DNA of 64,000 nucleotides from Saprospiraceae bacterium. Lineage in GTDB: Bacteria; Bacteroidota; Bacteroidia; Chitinophagales; Saprospiraceae. The translations under genes and the position numbers were made by a program. This document shows, one piece after another, positions 53,778 to 62,762 of the stretch (the stretch's first letter is position 1; every line of letters begins with the position of its first letter). Below the pieces are notes generated by a model, which saw nothing but the letters and a program-made list of their open reading frames with translations, did no database searches and was not told where the DNA came from. The stretch lies in contig JABSSL010000080.1 of assembly GCA_013214355.1 (NCBI GenBank), forward strand, positions 44,844 through 108,843. Reading direction: 5' to 3'.

Positions 53778-56540
53778 ATGAGAAACGCTCTTTCTAACAT
53801 CATCAGGTACTATCGGTCTTGCTATCAGGCTGACTATCGAGCCGTTCATCTCTTAAATTTCTTTAGTACCAAGGTAAGCCATGCCCTTTTCCTTGAAAGC
53901 GCAGAATTACTAGAAGGTAAACACCTCCAATTTCCCGTACCAACGGAATGGGGCGTAAAGGTCACTACCTACTTACAACTGCACGCCAAAGAGAAGACCC
54001 TATACACCGGTGCCTTCTTTTTGATCGGACGTACCCAGCTTTTAGGCAAGAGGAGGGAAGTAGCTGCCCCTCTTTATTTATTTCCTACCCAAATAGAGAT
54101 GGAAGAAGAGGTGTATTATATCAGTATTGACGCAGCTCAAGCCATCATCAACCCCGCCTTTTTAGACGTCCAAAAGAATCGAGAGGAAGGAAATCAGGGT
54201 GTTTATGAAATATTGACCCAAGACTTACCGGTTGGATTTATTGACTTTGATGAATTACATCAAATAGAAGCAACTTTAGATCGATATTTCCCCAAATTAC
54301 CCTTACAAGCTGCTATGCAATACCCAAAGTTGACTTCAGGTACTGCCTTAAAAGCAGCTGTGAAAAAGCAAAAGCAAGGATTCCAATTACTACCTGCTTT
54401 GGGAATTGGCATCTTGGATAAAGCTAGCGGTTCCCTCGGGATTTTGAATGAGTTAAGTGACATGGCCGAGACGGGGAACTATGCCACGCCACTTGTAAGC
54501 TGTTTTGAAAGGGGTATGCAGCCGATCATACATATTCCTCAGCATCCCATTCAGCTTCCCGTTACTTTAAGCAACAGTCAAGAAAATATCATTAGGAATG
54601 TCCCTCATCAGGGTCTTAGTCTGATTATTGGCCCTCCAGGGACCGGTAAATCTTTCACGATTGCCGCCTTAGCAGCCGATAGAATGAGTCAAGGGCAATC
54701 CGTACTCATTGCTTCAAAGAACCTGCAAGCAGTGAATGTTGTTGCCGATAAGATTGAACAGGAAATGGGATTGAAAGGGGTAGTGGTTCGAGCAGGTAGA
54801 AAGGACTATAGAAAACATCTTCGCAAAAGGTTACAAGACTGGTTGCATGGCTTCGGGATCAAAAGGTATAATCAATGGGAAATTCAGCGAAAACAATCAG
54901 AGCTGAATCAGCAGATTCGTCAAATCAACAAGCTAGAACAAATGTTGAATTTGCGAGAGGAATATGAGCGAAAGCACGGTCAGCAAATTCTTACTGGAGA
55001 AAGTAGTTGGTGGCAAAGATGGGGGCTCTACCTTCTGAAAAGAAGGCTAGCGGGCATTCTCCCAATGTGGGATTTATGGCTAAAACTGGAGAACCGGCTG
55101 CAGCATCTGCATCAACACAGCCGAGAGCTATTACAAATGTACTTCCACTTGCACCTATTCAATGCCTTAAATACCCATAGACAAGACTTACAGACCTTTT
55201 TAAAAGCACTAAAGTCAAAAACAGGGCAACAAAAGGAAGATCTATTTCGGGAGGTTAATTTTCATCGGGTTCTCAATGCCCTCCCCATTTGGGTAGTTAA
55301 TACGGCGGATGTAAATCGAGTACTCCCTCTACAAAAGGAATTATTCGATTTGGTGATTATTGACGAAGCGAGCCAATGTGATATTGCTAGTGCTTTGCCT
55401 CTACTACAGCGGGCTAAGCGAGCTGTAATCGTTGGGGATCCTAAGCAACTAAGACATATTTCGTTCCTCTCCAGAGCTAGACAGTCTCAAATGGCTCATC
55501 AATTGGAGATAGGCCACCTACCGGAAGATAAATTAGCTTACCGCGACAAAAGTCTGCTTGATTTAGTGTCTGATGGAATTACCCATCAAGGACAAGTCTT
55601 CTTACTAGATGAACATTTTAGAAGTTTACCGGAGATCATTGCTTTTAGCAACCAAAACTTCTACGAGCAACAACTCAAAATTATGACAGCAACTCCAGAA
55701 ACGCTGCAAGAAAAGGCAGTCTTTCTTCACCCCTCTGAGGGGCAAAGGAGTTCACAAGGTTACAATAGTAAGGAGGCAGAAGACATTCTTAACTTCCTCC
55801 AAAATCTAGCAGAACAAGAAGCTCCCCTGTCACCGGAACTCTGCCAGACAATTGGTATTATCTCCCCCTTTAGGGATCAAGTGAATTACCTCAGAAAAAT
55901 CATCTCCGAGCAGATAACTGATACACAGTTGGCAAGACATAAAGTCCTTGTAGGCACACCGTTCGAATTCCAAGGCGAGGAACGAGATATCATTCTAATT
56001 TCTTTTGCACTAGATGGCTCAACTAGTTCCGGCGTATTCCGGTACTTGGATCGAGAAGATGTTTTCAACGTAGCTATTACCCGTGCTCGTACAGCTCAGC
56101 ATATTTTCTTATCAATAGATCCAGCTAAAATTCCTCATCAGCACCTTTTAGGCAAGTACATTGGATTCATTAATGAGCAAGGTAACAAGTATGCTAACAA
56201 TCCGTCTATTCCCCCTGAGGATCGTTTCATGGAGGAAGTTATTCTCTTGCTGAAAGGATGGGGAATTGAAGCTATCTACAAAAACTACCTGATAGCGGGA
56301 GTCGAGATTGATTTAGTAATCGTACACGAAGGGAGAACCTACTGTATTGACCTCGTTGGTTATCCCGGATATTATGAAAGGGCCCTTCCTATTTCTCGTT
56401 GGAAAATGCTAGACCGAGTGGGCCTGAAGACCTTTGCTATGCCATTTAGTCACTGGCAGTTTGAGCGAGCGGTTTGTTCTAAGGCATTAGCTGACTTTTT
56501 GGGTATCAGTCTTGTCCTAGAGGAAGCAGCCCTAAGCTAA
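53778..56540 (+). CDS. SF1 (Upf1-like) helicase with C-terminal nuclease-like domain
   Basis: 920 residues. The N-terminal 270 residues are an unrecognised domain. Helicase motifs: Walker A GPPGTGKS at 285-292, motif Ia LIASKNLQAVN, Walker B IIDEASQ with DEAS at 529-532, motif III VGDPKQLRHI, motif IV LLDEHFRSLPEII, motif V VGTPFEFQGEERDII and motif VI VAITRART. Residues 345-470 between Ia and II hold a long helical insertion. The end (about 815-915) matches the Vsr/MTES_1575-type endonuclease fold: MEEVILLLKGWGIEAIYKNY, AGVEIDLVIVHEGR, TYCIDLVG. The usual E-x-D-G of that fold reads I-D-L-V-G, so the activity may be reduced. Such fusions occur in housekeeping and in anti-phage proteins. Confidence 0.85.
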   Translation: MRNALSNIIRYYRSCYQADYRAVHLLNFFSTKVSHALFLESAELLEGKHLQFPVPTEWGVKVTTYLQLHAKEKTLYTGAFFLIGRTQLLGKRREVAAPLYLFPTQIEMEEEVYYISIDAAQAIINPAFLDVQKNREEGNQGVYEILTQDLPVGFIDFDELHQIEATLDRYFPKLPLQAAMQYPKLTSGTALKAAVKKQKQGFQLLPALGIGILDKASGSLGILNELSDMAETGNYATPLVSCFERGMQPIIHIPQHPIQLPVTLSNSQENIIRNVPHQGLSLIIGPPGTGKSFTIAALAADRMSQGQSVLIASKNLQAVNVVADKIEQEMGLKGVVVRAGRKDYRKHLRKRLQDWLHGFGIKRYNQWEIQRKQSELNQQIRQINKLEQMLNLREEYERKHGQQILTGESSWWQRWGLYLLKRRLAGILPMWDLWLKLENRLQHLHQHSRELLQMYFHLHLFNALNTHRQDLQTFLKALKSKTGQQKEDLFREVNFHRVLNALPIWVVNTADVNRVLPLQKELFDLVIIDEASQCDIASALPLLQRAKRAVIVGDPKQLRHISFLSRARQSQMAHQLEIGHLPEDKLAYRDKSLLDLVSDGITHQGQVFLLDEHFRSLPEIIAFSNQNFYEQQLKIMTATPETLQEKAVFLHPSEGQRSSQGYNSKEAEDILNFLQNLAEQEAPLSPELCQTIGIISPFRDQVNYLRKIISEQITDTQLARHKVLVGTPFEFQGEERDIILISFALDGSTSSGVFRYLDREDVFNVAITRARTAQHIFLSIDPAKIPHQHLLGKYIGFINEQGNKYANNPSIPPEDRFMEEVILLLKGWGIEAIYKNYLIAGVEIDLVIVHEGRTYCIDLVGYPGYYERALPISRWKMLDRVGLKTFAMPFSHWQFERAVCSKALADFLGISLVLEEAALS

Positions 56541-56547
56541 GGCTAGT

Positions 56548-57642
56548 TTACTTGATCGTAAATGGCAGGTAGTGGTAGGCCTGGGGTTCGTTTTCCTGTT
56601 TCTGAGTCTGAAGGTCAACATCAAATAAACGATTCAAATTGTTTCCAGCTAAGTCTTCTAGCTTGGAATCAATCTTGATATAATAATCACCGGAAGCCCA
56701 TGGCAAATCAGGGTAGAAGTGCCATTCTGTTTGCTCCTGATTGACCTGGACCCTACCCGCAATTTGTTGTTCCTGGCTACTCCATACAGTAATAGTATGC
56801 TGCAAAAGAGCATAATCCAGTATGTCCCCCATTTGTAGTATTAAAGGGTTTTGGCCTGCGGCTGAAGGTTGAAGTAATTTCCAGGAGTTAGGTTTTGGTT
56901 TATTTCGGTCTAGTCGCCCCACTGCAAACTGCACAACCATTTCATTTTTAATAGGGTTACCTTGCCTATCTTTCCAGCCTTGGTCCACTTGCAGTACATA
57001 ATGCTCTCCATTAACCAAAGGGCCCCCAAGCAATTGGTTAGGAATCAAGTCTCGTTTAACTCTTCCCGGGTCCAACCAAAGTGTTAGACGAGTTCGATCC
57101 TCATTCCAAAGCTCTGGTTCCAGTTGTAAAAATGGGAGATTTAGCGTATCCCCTTTACCACTATACCAATGAAGATGTTTGTAACTATTCCCTACACTCA
57201 TCGGAGCAGAAAAGTATAGGTACATTTTTAAGAGGTTTTCTGGAATAGTATCCTGATTCGGATAGATGGCTATGACATCGGTGAGTGGATAGTCCGCCTT
57301 TGGAATTTGAACCTTAAGTAACTTTACTCCTGGATAAAAAGCCACATATTCCATGCCTTCCGTAAAAGGAAAATGAGGAATAAAAGCCCAGCTTTGTTCA
57401 CTAAGCTGCTCCGTTCTACCAGCTATAGCTTGACCCGCTTGATGTTGAGCCGACCACTCTTTTGTGGTATATACCTTAAAATTTGATGGATCAAAGGTTT
57501 GTTTCTCTTGCAAGTCCAATTGAATACCCCACTTCCCCTTATCACCTTTCTGCATTAAAGAGAGAACGGAATCTTGTCCCACTGCAGAACAAAGATCAAC
57601 CAATTGAAAGCAACAACATAGGATCAGGAAGGTATTTCGCAT
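56548..57642 (-). CDS. Secreted Ig-like (Big_5) domain protein
   Basis: 364 residues from MRNTFLILCCCFQLVDLCSA, a signal peptide. Ig-like strands occur in at least two places, with the Big_5 pattern near IYPNQDTIPENLLKMYLYFS and VRVKRDLIPNQ-like GRVKRDLIPNQLLGG, NGEHYVLQVDQGWKDRQGNP. The end repeats the fold (WHFYPDLPWASGDYYIKIDS, LEDLAGNNLNRLFD). No enzyme motif. It lies 79 bp after the next secreted gene on the same strand, so they may be an operon. Confidence 0.7.
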   Translation of the reverse strand: MRNTFLILCCCFQLVDLCSAVGQDSVLSLMQKGDKGKWGIQLDLQEKQTFDPSNFKVYTTKEWSAQHQAGQAIAGRTEQLSEQSWAFIPHFPFTEGMEYVAFYPGVKLLKVQIPKADYPLTDVIAIYPNQDTIPENLLKMYLYFSAPMSVGNSYKHLHWYSGKGDTLNLPFLQLEPELWNEDRTRLTLWLDPGRVKRDLIPNQLLGGPLVNGEHYVLQVDQGWKDRQGNPIKNEMVVQFAVGRLDRNKPKPNSWKLLQPSAAGQNPLILQMGDILDYALLQHTITVWSSQEQQIAGRVQVNQEQTEWHFYPDLPWASGDYYIKIDSKLEDLAGNNLNRLFDVDLQTQKQENEPQAYHYLPFTIK

Positions 57643-57721
57643 AGAAGCTACGACTTGAACAAGGAGGTTATGACTCACAGAAGCCCTATAATGAGCTTCC
57701 GTGAGCCATCAACAGTCCTGA

Positions 57722-58834
57722 TTATAGGCGATTCTTATTCGTAGTAAATAGTGCTAAATCACCATTAGAACGACGTTGAAGCATCAGTACGCCATCCCCA
57801 TATTTATCCATTTGTAGCACATTGACATAAGGCAAGGAAATGTAATCTACCCCTGCCGTCATCGAATTACCCTTTACGGGTTCTGTGAGATAATCCTTAT
57901 AGGCAGCCACTTCATCCACTGCGATTTTCATGACGGGACGAGAAGTATTATTCATCAAGAAAAAAGAAGCTCCGTCCTTTTCTATGTGAATGATATCCAG
58001 GGGCGTATTTCGATTTCCTAATTCTGCTACGGTACGCCCTTTCGTATGTTCTCCAGCTTTGACTTCGCTCATGGGGAATAAAACCAAAGGCGTGCAGGTA
58101 TAACTAGCTACAATGTGTGCTTCCCCATTGAGCTCGAAAGGCATAAAAGTCTTAATCGGAGCGTAAGTTTCATATCTTCCATGAGCGGCATGATAAATCT
58201 CCAAAGAAGCATGCATCTGCTTCGTTTTAAAAGGGAAGGGGATACTTCGGAAAGTCGAACTAAATTCTTCATTCGACAAACCACTCACCATCAATTTGCC
58301 ATCGTGATAAGCAACATCAGAGACCGCCCATCTTCGCAATGCTCTTCCTCTTCTATCCTTAGCATCCTCTGCTACAGGATTAGAAAGCTCCACTTTTGAA
58401 TGACTCACCTTATCCATGGGCATTACCTCCATGCTTTCACCATCTGTCTTGATCAACATGGGCGTACCATTACTATGGCGAATCGCAAAGTAAATGTTTT
58501 GAGACAGTGGGTTTACAGCCATGTCAATGATCTGGAGATCTTCCACATTTGCCCCTAACAAGGCGGCGATTTTTTCATCCACCTTATTCATATTTACGTT
58601 ACCCACTTCAGCATTTGTATCGGTATCTTTTGTATCGATGGCTACCACATTTGCCTTTTGTGCATCTCCAACGAAAAGGATGCCTGAAGGGCCAAAAGCA
58701 AGCGCATTAATACTTTCAATTCCTGGATCTCCAACAATAAAGTCCTTAGTTAAGTCTTCAACTTCATTATTGGCATGGACATGCGTCAGTGCGACCAAGC
58801 CCACGAATAGAACTAATAAATAGAAATTTTTCAT
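57722..58834 (-). CDS. Secreted beta-propeller-like protein
   Basis: 370 residues, signal peptide ending HVHANN. Repeated blades: INALAFGPSGILFVGDAQKA, DMAVNPLSQNIYFAIRHSNG, VSDVAYHDGKLMVSGLSNEE, VLQMDKYGDGVLMLQRRSNG. These resemble NHL or SMP-30-type propeller blades. No catalytic residues stand out. First gene of the pair with the Ig-like protein. Confidence 0.7.
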   Translation of the reverse strand: MKNFYLLVLFVGLVALTHVHANNEVEDLTKDFIVGDPGIESINALAFGPSGILFVGDAQKANVVAIDTKDTDTNAEVGNVNMNKVDEKIAALLGANVEDLQIIDMAVNPLSQNIYFAIRHSNGTPMLIKTDGESMEVMPMDKVSHSKVELSNPVAEDAKDRRGRALRRWAVSDVAYHDGKLMVSGLSNEEFSSTFRSIPFPFKTKQMHASLEIYHAAHGRYETYAPIKTFMPFELNGEAHIVASYTCTPLVLFPMSEVKAGEHTKGRTVAELGNRNTPLDIIHIEKDGASFFLMNNTSRPVMKIAVDEVAAYKDYLTEPVKGNSMTAGVDYISLPYVNVLQMDKYGDGVLMLQRRSNGDLALFTTNKNRL

Positions 58835-58968
58835 GACTAGGAAATTTAATGTATGTGTTCCTACTTCCTAAAGGATAGCAGGAGAATAATTACAAAACAT
58901 CAACAGCCCTCCAAAGAAAGGGTTCTTCAGAATGCTCCTATTTTATTCCTATTTGTAGAGAAAGAATC

Positions 58969-60399
58969 TTACTGATCCGCTTTCAAAAGTCGTCGGATCT
59001 TTGAGTTTGGGTTGTATTCATAACTCATGCCTGCATTGTCCTTGGCCACCATTCCCTCCTTATCAACAAGGATAAAGAGCGGGCCATAATCATCAGTCCG
59101 CAGCACAAAGTTTCGAGTTAATTCATCAGATAGGTCTAGCCGATAATGGTTAAAGAAGTCCAAAGTCCTCTTTTGTCCTTTCAACACTTGCTTCCAGATA
59201 TTAGGATTCTTTGCCGTGTAGATCAATTGAAATTTCACCAAGGAGTCTTGGGTGACTTTCTTGCCAAATAGTCGAAAGTAGGTACTAAGGTCCTTCTCCG
59301 TGCTCTCATCATTCTTCCACAAACACAAGTATTGAATTTGACCCTGAAAGTCGCTCAATCTTTTACTTGTACCTTCTTCATCTAAAAGCTTTATATCAGG
59401 CATGGGTAGACCTTCTAATTTCATCGACTTGATCTGATGAATACGAATGAGTGGTTCCTTAAGGAATTGAGGCGCAGTACTTTTCATAAAGTCCTCGTAC
59501 TCATAGGCAGCGTACACAAAATCCGCCTTTAAAAGTCCTTTCAAGATGGCATACTTTGTATAATATTCTGAAGCTCCGCTCAATTCGTCACCTGCAATTT
59601 TATATCGATCTGCAAACTTCTTTAGCTCATCTTCAATAAATGAACCATAAGATGCTGTATTCTTAAAATTGACCCAACTTAAAAGCGCACTTTGATAGCT
59701 AGGACTGGTAATCGCCTCGTCGTCTGCCAAGGTAAGTTCTTCCAAATATGCAGTGTATTCCTCTGGTAGTTCAACAACCTTCAAGTTAATAACCGAACGA
59801 TAATGATTATAAAAAGCCAATAGCCAATCGGCTTGTTTATAGTTTATCTGGTTATCCATAAAGCTTCTAAAACCATCAGATAGCGGTTTTTTGCTCCGTT
59901 CTACGTATTGCTCAAAGTACCCTTGCTTGATCCTGTTCAATTTCTCCACCGCATCCCAATAAGCCTGACCATCTTTACGCTGCAAAGCGCCTTCTAAATC
60001 GCCGTAGGCAAGCTTTTTCTCAAACATCGAATATTGAAAGAGAAAAGTATTATTGGCGCTTCCTTTACCATCGTATTTGACAACCAGCTGGTCATTAACA
60101 CTCTCTAACGACACGATTAAACTATCTCCTGGTTCCAGGTACAGTGGTAAATTAAGCGCACCGATTTTCAATTCGAATTGCTGGCTGGGAGGTAATGAAA
60201 GGTTGAGTTTAAAGGTACGGTCCTCCTTAATTTCGACGGTTCTGCTTTCAGGTTCGTCCACTGCAGATGCGCTCTTGGTCTGTAAAATGACCTCTTTGAT
60301 GATAATCTCATTCAACTGCCCAATCAGAACCACCTGATCCTCCGCATTTAAAGTGAAGATAGAAAGACTGAAGATGCCCAATAGAAAAAGTCTTTTCAT
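58969..60399 (-). CDS. Thioredoxin-fold (TlpA/AhpC-like) secreted protein lacking CXXC
   Basis: 476 residues with signal peptide (LFLLGIFSLSIFTLNAE). Residues about 20-330 are the N-terminal DUF4369-like and helical parts seen in Bacteroidota TlpA proteins. The C-terminal domain (about 335-475) has the TlpA order: MPDIKLLDEEGTSKRLSDFQ, a strand YLCLWKNDES where FWASWCxxC normally stands, and the cis-proline region YGPLFILVDKEGMVAKD. Both redox cysteines are absent, so it cannot do thiol-disulfide chemistry in the usual way. It may be a binding or inactive paralogue. Confidence 0.75.
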   Translation of the reverse strand: MKRLFLLGIFSLSIFTLNAEDQVVLIGQLNEIIIKEVILQTKSASAVDEPESRTVEIKEDRTFKLNLSLPPSQQFELKIGALNLPLYLEPGDSLIVSLESVNDQLVVKYDGKGSANNTFLFQYSMFEKKLAYGDLEGALQRKDGQAYWDAVEKLNRIKQGYFEQYVERSKKPLSDGFRSFMDNQINYKQADWLLAFYNHYRSVINLKVVELPEEYTAYLEELTLADDEAITSPSYQSALLSWVNFKNTASYGSFIEDELKKFADRYKIAGDELSGASEYYTKYAILKGLLKADFVYAAYEYEDFMKSTAPQFLKEPLIRIHQIKSMKLEGLPMPDIKLLDEEGTSKRLSDFQGQIQYLCLWKNDESTEKDLSTYFRLFGKKVTQDSLVKFQLIYTAKNPNIWKQVLKGQKRTLDFFNHYRLDLSDELTRNFVLRTDDYGPLFILVDKEGMVAKDNAGMSYEYNPNSKIRRLLKADQ

Positions 60400-60489
60400 A
60401 GCTAAGTTTATTCTTAGTGCATGAACTCAGATCTAAAGTAGGAAAACTTAGCCGATGTAAATTTTAAGGAAGGGTTAAAGTCATTCCAT

Positions 60490-60642
60490 TCAGCCACCGT
60501 GTAGTGGATTTTCTCCTTGTTGTGCAGGATCGACATACAATGGATTATTCCCCGAATCGCCTCCTGCTTTAATGGCGATCGTATCATTCTGCTTAAGTTC
60601 TTTTGTAGTGAATCGGGTGAAAGCTTTTGATCTAGTCTGCAT
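60490..60642 (-). CDS. Small peptide gene with double-glycine motif
   Basis: A 50-residue frame, ATG at 60642 and TGA at 60490, starting MQTRSKAFTRFTTKELKQND. It continues TIAIKAGG at 21-28 and then DSGNNPLYVDPAQQGENPLH, ending GG. The basic first half, the conserved-looking ELKQNDTIAIKAGG and the short acidic tail fit a double-glycine leader plus core peptide. The tail contains a repeat-like pair GNNPLY and GENPLH. No Cys; one Ser and no Thr after the GG. No transporter or modifying enzyme is adjacent, so function is open. It lies between the thioredoxin-fold gene and the divergent GH43 gene; no other frame in this 350-bp gap is plausible. Confidence 0.5.
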   Translation of the reverse strand: MQTRSKAFTRFTTKELKQNDTIAIKAGGDSGNNPLYVDPAQQGENPLHGG

Positions 60643-60749
60643 AAAGGTTGGGTTTAAGTAGATGGAAGTTATGAAAATTAAGCCTGAAAATGCTTTACCT
60701 TAGAGGACAAAACGAAAAAACGCCTACTGATAAACGAAAACGAAGAACC

Positions 60750-61685
60750 ATGCTAAAACAGCTTACGCCTCTCCTCGGGTTGAGCCTACTCATTGGCTGC
60801 TCCCAGCCTACCAACGACATTTATCTTTTTTCGTACTTCATGAATAATGGCGAGGATGGCCTTCATCTGGCCTACAGCGAAAATGGATATGATTGGATAG
60901 CCCTGAACAAAAACCAATCTTTCCTAACCCCCACAGCTGGGAAGGATAAACTCATGCGTGATCCTTGCATTATTAAAGGAGGGGACGGTAAGTTTCATAT
61001 GGTTTGGACGGTAAGCTGGAATGAACAAGGAATTGGCTATGCTCACTCTACTGATTTGATCAACTGGTCCGAGCAGCAATATATCCCTGTCATGGAACAT
61101 GAACCAGATGCGCGCAATTGTTGGGCACCCGAACTCTATTATGATAAGGAAGACGAGCTGTATCTAATCTATTGGGCTACCACCATACCTGGCCGCTTTC
61201 CTGAAACAGATTCAACGGGGGACAATGGTTACAACCACCGAATGTATTTCACCACAACCAAAGATTTTCAAACCTTTAGTGAGACGAGACTGCTTTATGA
61301 TCATGGCTTCAATGTAATCGATGCCACCATTCACAGAGACCGAAATGAATACATCATGTTCCTAAAGAATGAAATCCGATATCCAGAGCCCGAAAAAAAT
61401 CTCCGCATCGCCAAAAGTCAACACTTACTCGGTTCATATTCTGAAGCTTCAGATCCTATTACTCCAGCTGGTGTTTGGGTTGAGGGTCCAACGGCTATTC
61501 CAACCAATCAAGGCTGGATGGTCTATTTTGATCGATATACAGAGAAACGAATGGGGGCAATATTCTCCGAAGATCTGCAACAATGGAAAGATATTACAGA
61601 GGATATCAACTTCCCTGCCGGAACTCGGCATGGGACTGTGCTCAAGGTTAATGAGAAAATTCTGGAGGGCCTGCTAGCAAAGTAG
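60750..61685 (+). CDS. GH43-like glycoside hydrolase lipoprotein
   Basis: 311 residues from MLKQLTPLLGLSLLIGCSQP; lipobox LIGC (C17). Five-bladed propeller signs: DGLHLAYSENGYDWIALN, RDPCIIKGGDGKFHMVWTVS (D71 a candidate base), NCWAPELYYDKEDELYLIYW (E128), VWVEGPTAIPTNQGWMVYFD. The order DP, then WAPE, then EGP suits GH43-type arabinosidases or xylosidases. It would work at the cell surface or in the periplasm. No SusC/D pair is nearby. Confidence 0.8.
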   Translation: MLKQLTPLLGLSLLIGCSQPTNDIYLFSYFMNNGEDGLHLAYSENGYDWIALNKNQSFLTPTAGKDKLMRDPCIIKGGDGKFHMVWTVSWNEQGIGYAHSTDLINWSEQQYIPVMEHEPDARNCWAPELYYDKEDELYLIYWATTIPGRFPETDSTGDNGYNHRMYFTTTKDFQTFSETRLLYDHGFNVIDATIHRDRNEYIMFLKNEIRYPEPEKNLRIAKSQHLLGSYSEASDPITPAGVWVEGPTAIPTNQGWMVYFDRYTEKRMGAIFSEDLQQWKDITEDINFPAGTRHGTVLKVNEKILEGLLAK

Positions 61686-61700
61686 ATGAAGCTGAGATAA

Positions 61701-61747
61701 AACATCCGAAGTTCCCCCGGTCTTGTTATGGGTAAACTTCGGATGTT
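61701..61747. terminator. Bidirectional hairpin
   Basis: AACATCCGAAGTT (61701-61713) and AACTTCGGATGTT (61735-61747) form a perfect 13-bp stem with a 21-base loop between convergent genes. A second pair, TGAAGC/GCTTCA, lies outside. No strong T tract on either side. Confidence 0.6.
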
Positions 61748-61762
61748 CCGGCTTCAACTCAG

Positions 61763-62266
61763 TTACTTCCTACGCTTCATTTTCACCCACATCTTAAGGC
61801 CATTGCTGCTTTCAGTAAAACCTTCCCACTCATCTTCATTTATTGCCGTAAACTCTTGGGAATTGAGTAATATACCCTCAAACGAGAACTGCTGAATAGA
61901 AACAGTTTTCTCATCCGGATAGGTAGTTTTACCTGTACCGAAAGCGCCAAGAATATGGCCAGTATTGCTCTTGTAATCGTGAAAGTGGGTAAGTGTAACA
62001 TATTGAGTTTCGCCGTTGATAACTCCTTTATTGGTATGAATGACTCCTTGTTTGTCCGCCGACCACTCAAAGGTCATCTCTACAAATTTACCACTCCCCA
62101 TCTGATTGAGCACCTCCGCAGGTTCCGTCTTATAGGCTTCCATCTCCCAAACACCGATCATCTTAGCCATTGGATGCTTTTGCTTCTGAGCGTTGACACC
62201 ATTTGTGTAGAGAACAAAGAGCATTAAAAGAGCAGCGACTGAAAAGAATGTGATTCTACTTTTCAT
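61763..62266 (-). CDS. Secreted DUF1579-like protein
   Basis: 167 residues from MKSRITFFSVAALLMLFVLY, signal peptide ending NAQ. A lipocalin-like barrel pattern: MAKMIGVWEMEAYKTEPAEV, MTFEWSADKQGVIHTNKGVI, HILGAFGTGKTTYPDEKTVS, ending GLKMWVKMKRRK. Similar small barrels are annotated as DUF1579 or lipocalin-like. Ligand unknown. Confidence 0.6.
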   Translation of the reverse strand: MKSRITFFSVAALLMLFVLYTNGVNAQKQKHPMAKMIGVWEMEAYKTEPAEVLNQMGSGKFVEMTFEWSADKQGVIHTNKGVINGETQYVTLTHFHDYKSNTGHILGAFGTGKTTYPDEKTVSIQQFSFEGILLNSQEFTAINEDEWEGFTESSNGLKMWVKMKRRK

Positions 62267-62307
62267 GAAATACATTTTATAGGGTTAAAAATGTTTAGCC
62301 TGAACTG

Positions 62308-62489
62308 GTACTTTGTAACATAGATTTCTCTGGTTTCTGGCAGCATCTTTCTAGCAAACCCTGCGTTGCTCGTCGGTCATGCAGCTAAGACTATCCCGCC
62401 TGCCGGCTCGACTGGTATTCCCTCCTCGTGCCTTGGTCTTACTAGAAATTTATTCCCCATGATTCCAAATAACTTATGTTACAAAGTAC
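62308..62489. mobile_element. 182-bp element with 15-bp terminal inverted repeats (MITE-like)
   Basis: GTACTTTGTAACATA (62308-62322) is the exact reverse complement of TATGTTACAAAGTAC (62475-62489). The inner ends of both arms also match (TTTCTAGCAAACCC near 62349-62363 against GGTCTTACTAGAAA near 62436-62449), so about 54 bp on each side can pair. The middle (about 62362-62436) is GC-rich, unlike its surroundings, and reads GCGTTGCTCGTCGGTCATGC, AGCTAAGACTATCCCGCCTG. No protein is coded. I recall similar GC-rich intergenic blocks in Saprospiria genomes, but cannot confirm. No target-site duplication is evident at the ends. Confidence 0.6.
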
Positions 62490-62762
62490 TAGGATGCGCA
62501 GAATAGAAGATTAGAAATGTTCTTTTAAGTTAGTCCTCTTCGAAGGGAGTACCAAAGAAAGCACTTTAAAATTTTGTAAATAAAAGATTAGCATAGGGGA
62601 AGGCTCCAAGCAATATAACTCTCCTTCCAAACACTTACTTCCAAAGACTTTCTGATAGGAAGCACTACACTACCTATTTTTCCAATCTGACATCTTATTT
62701 CTGGTAGTCTGCTGGTCTCTGGTGCACTTTTGTGCCATATAACCCCTAAAACCAATCAGACC

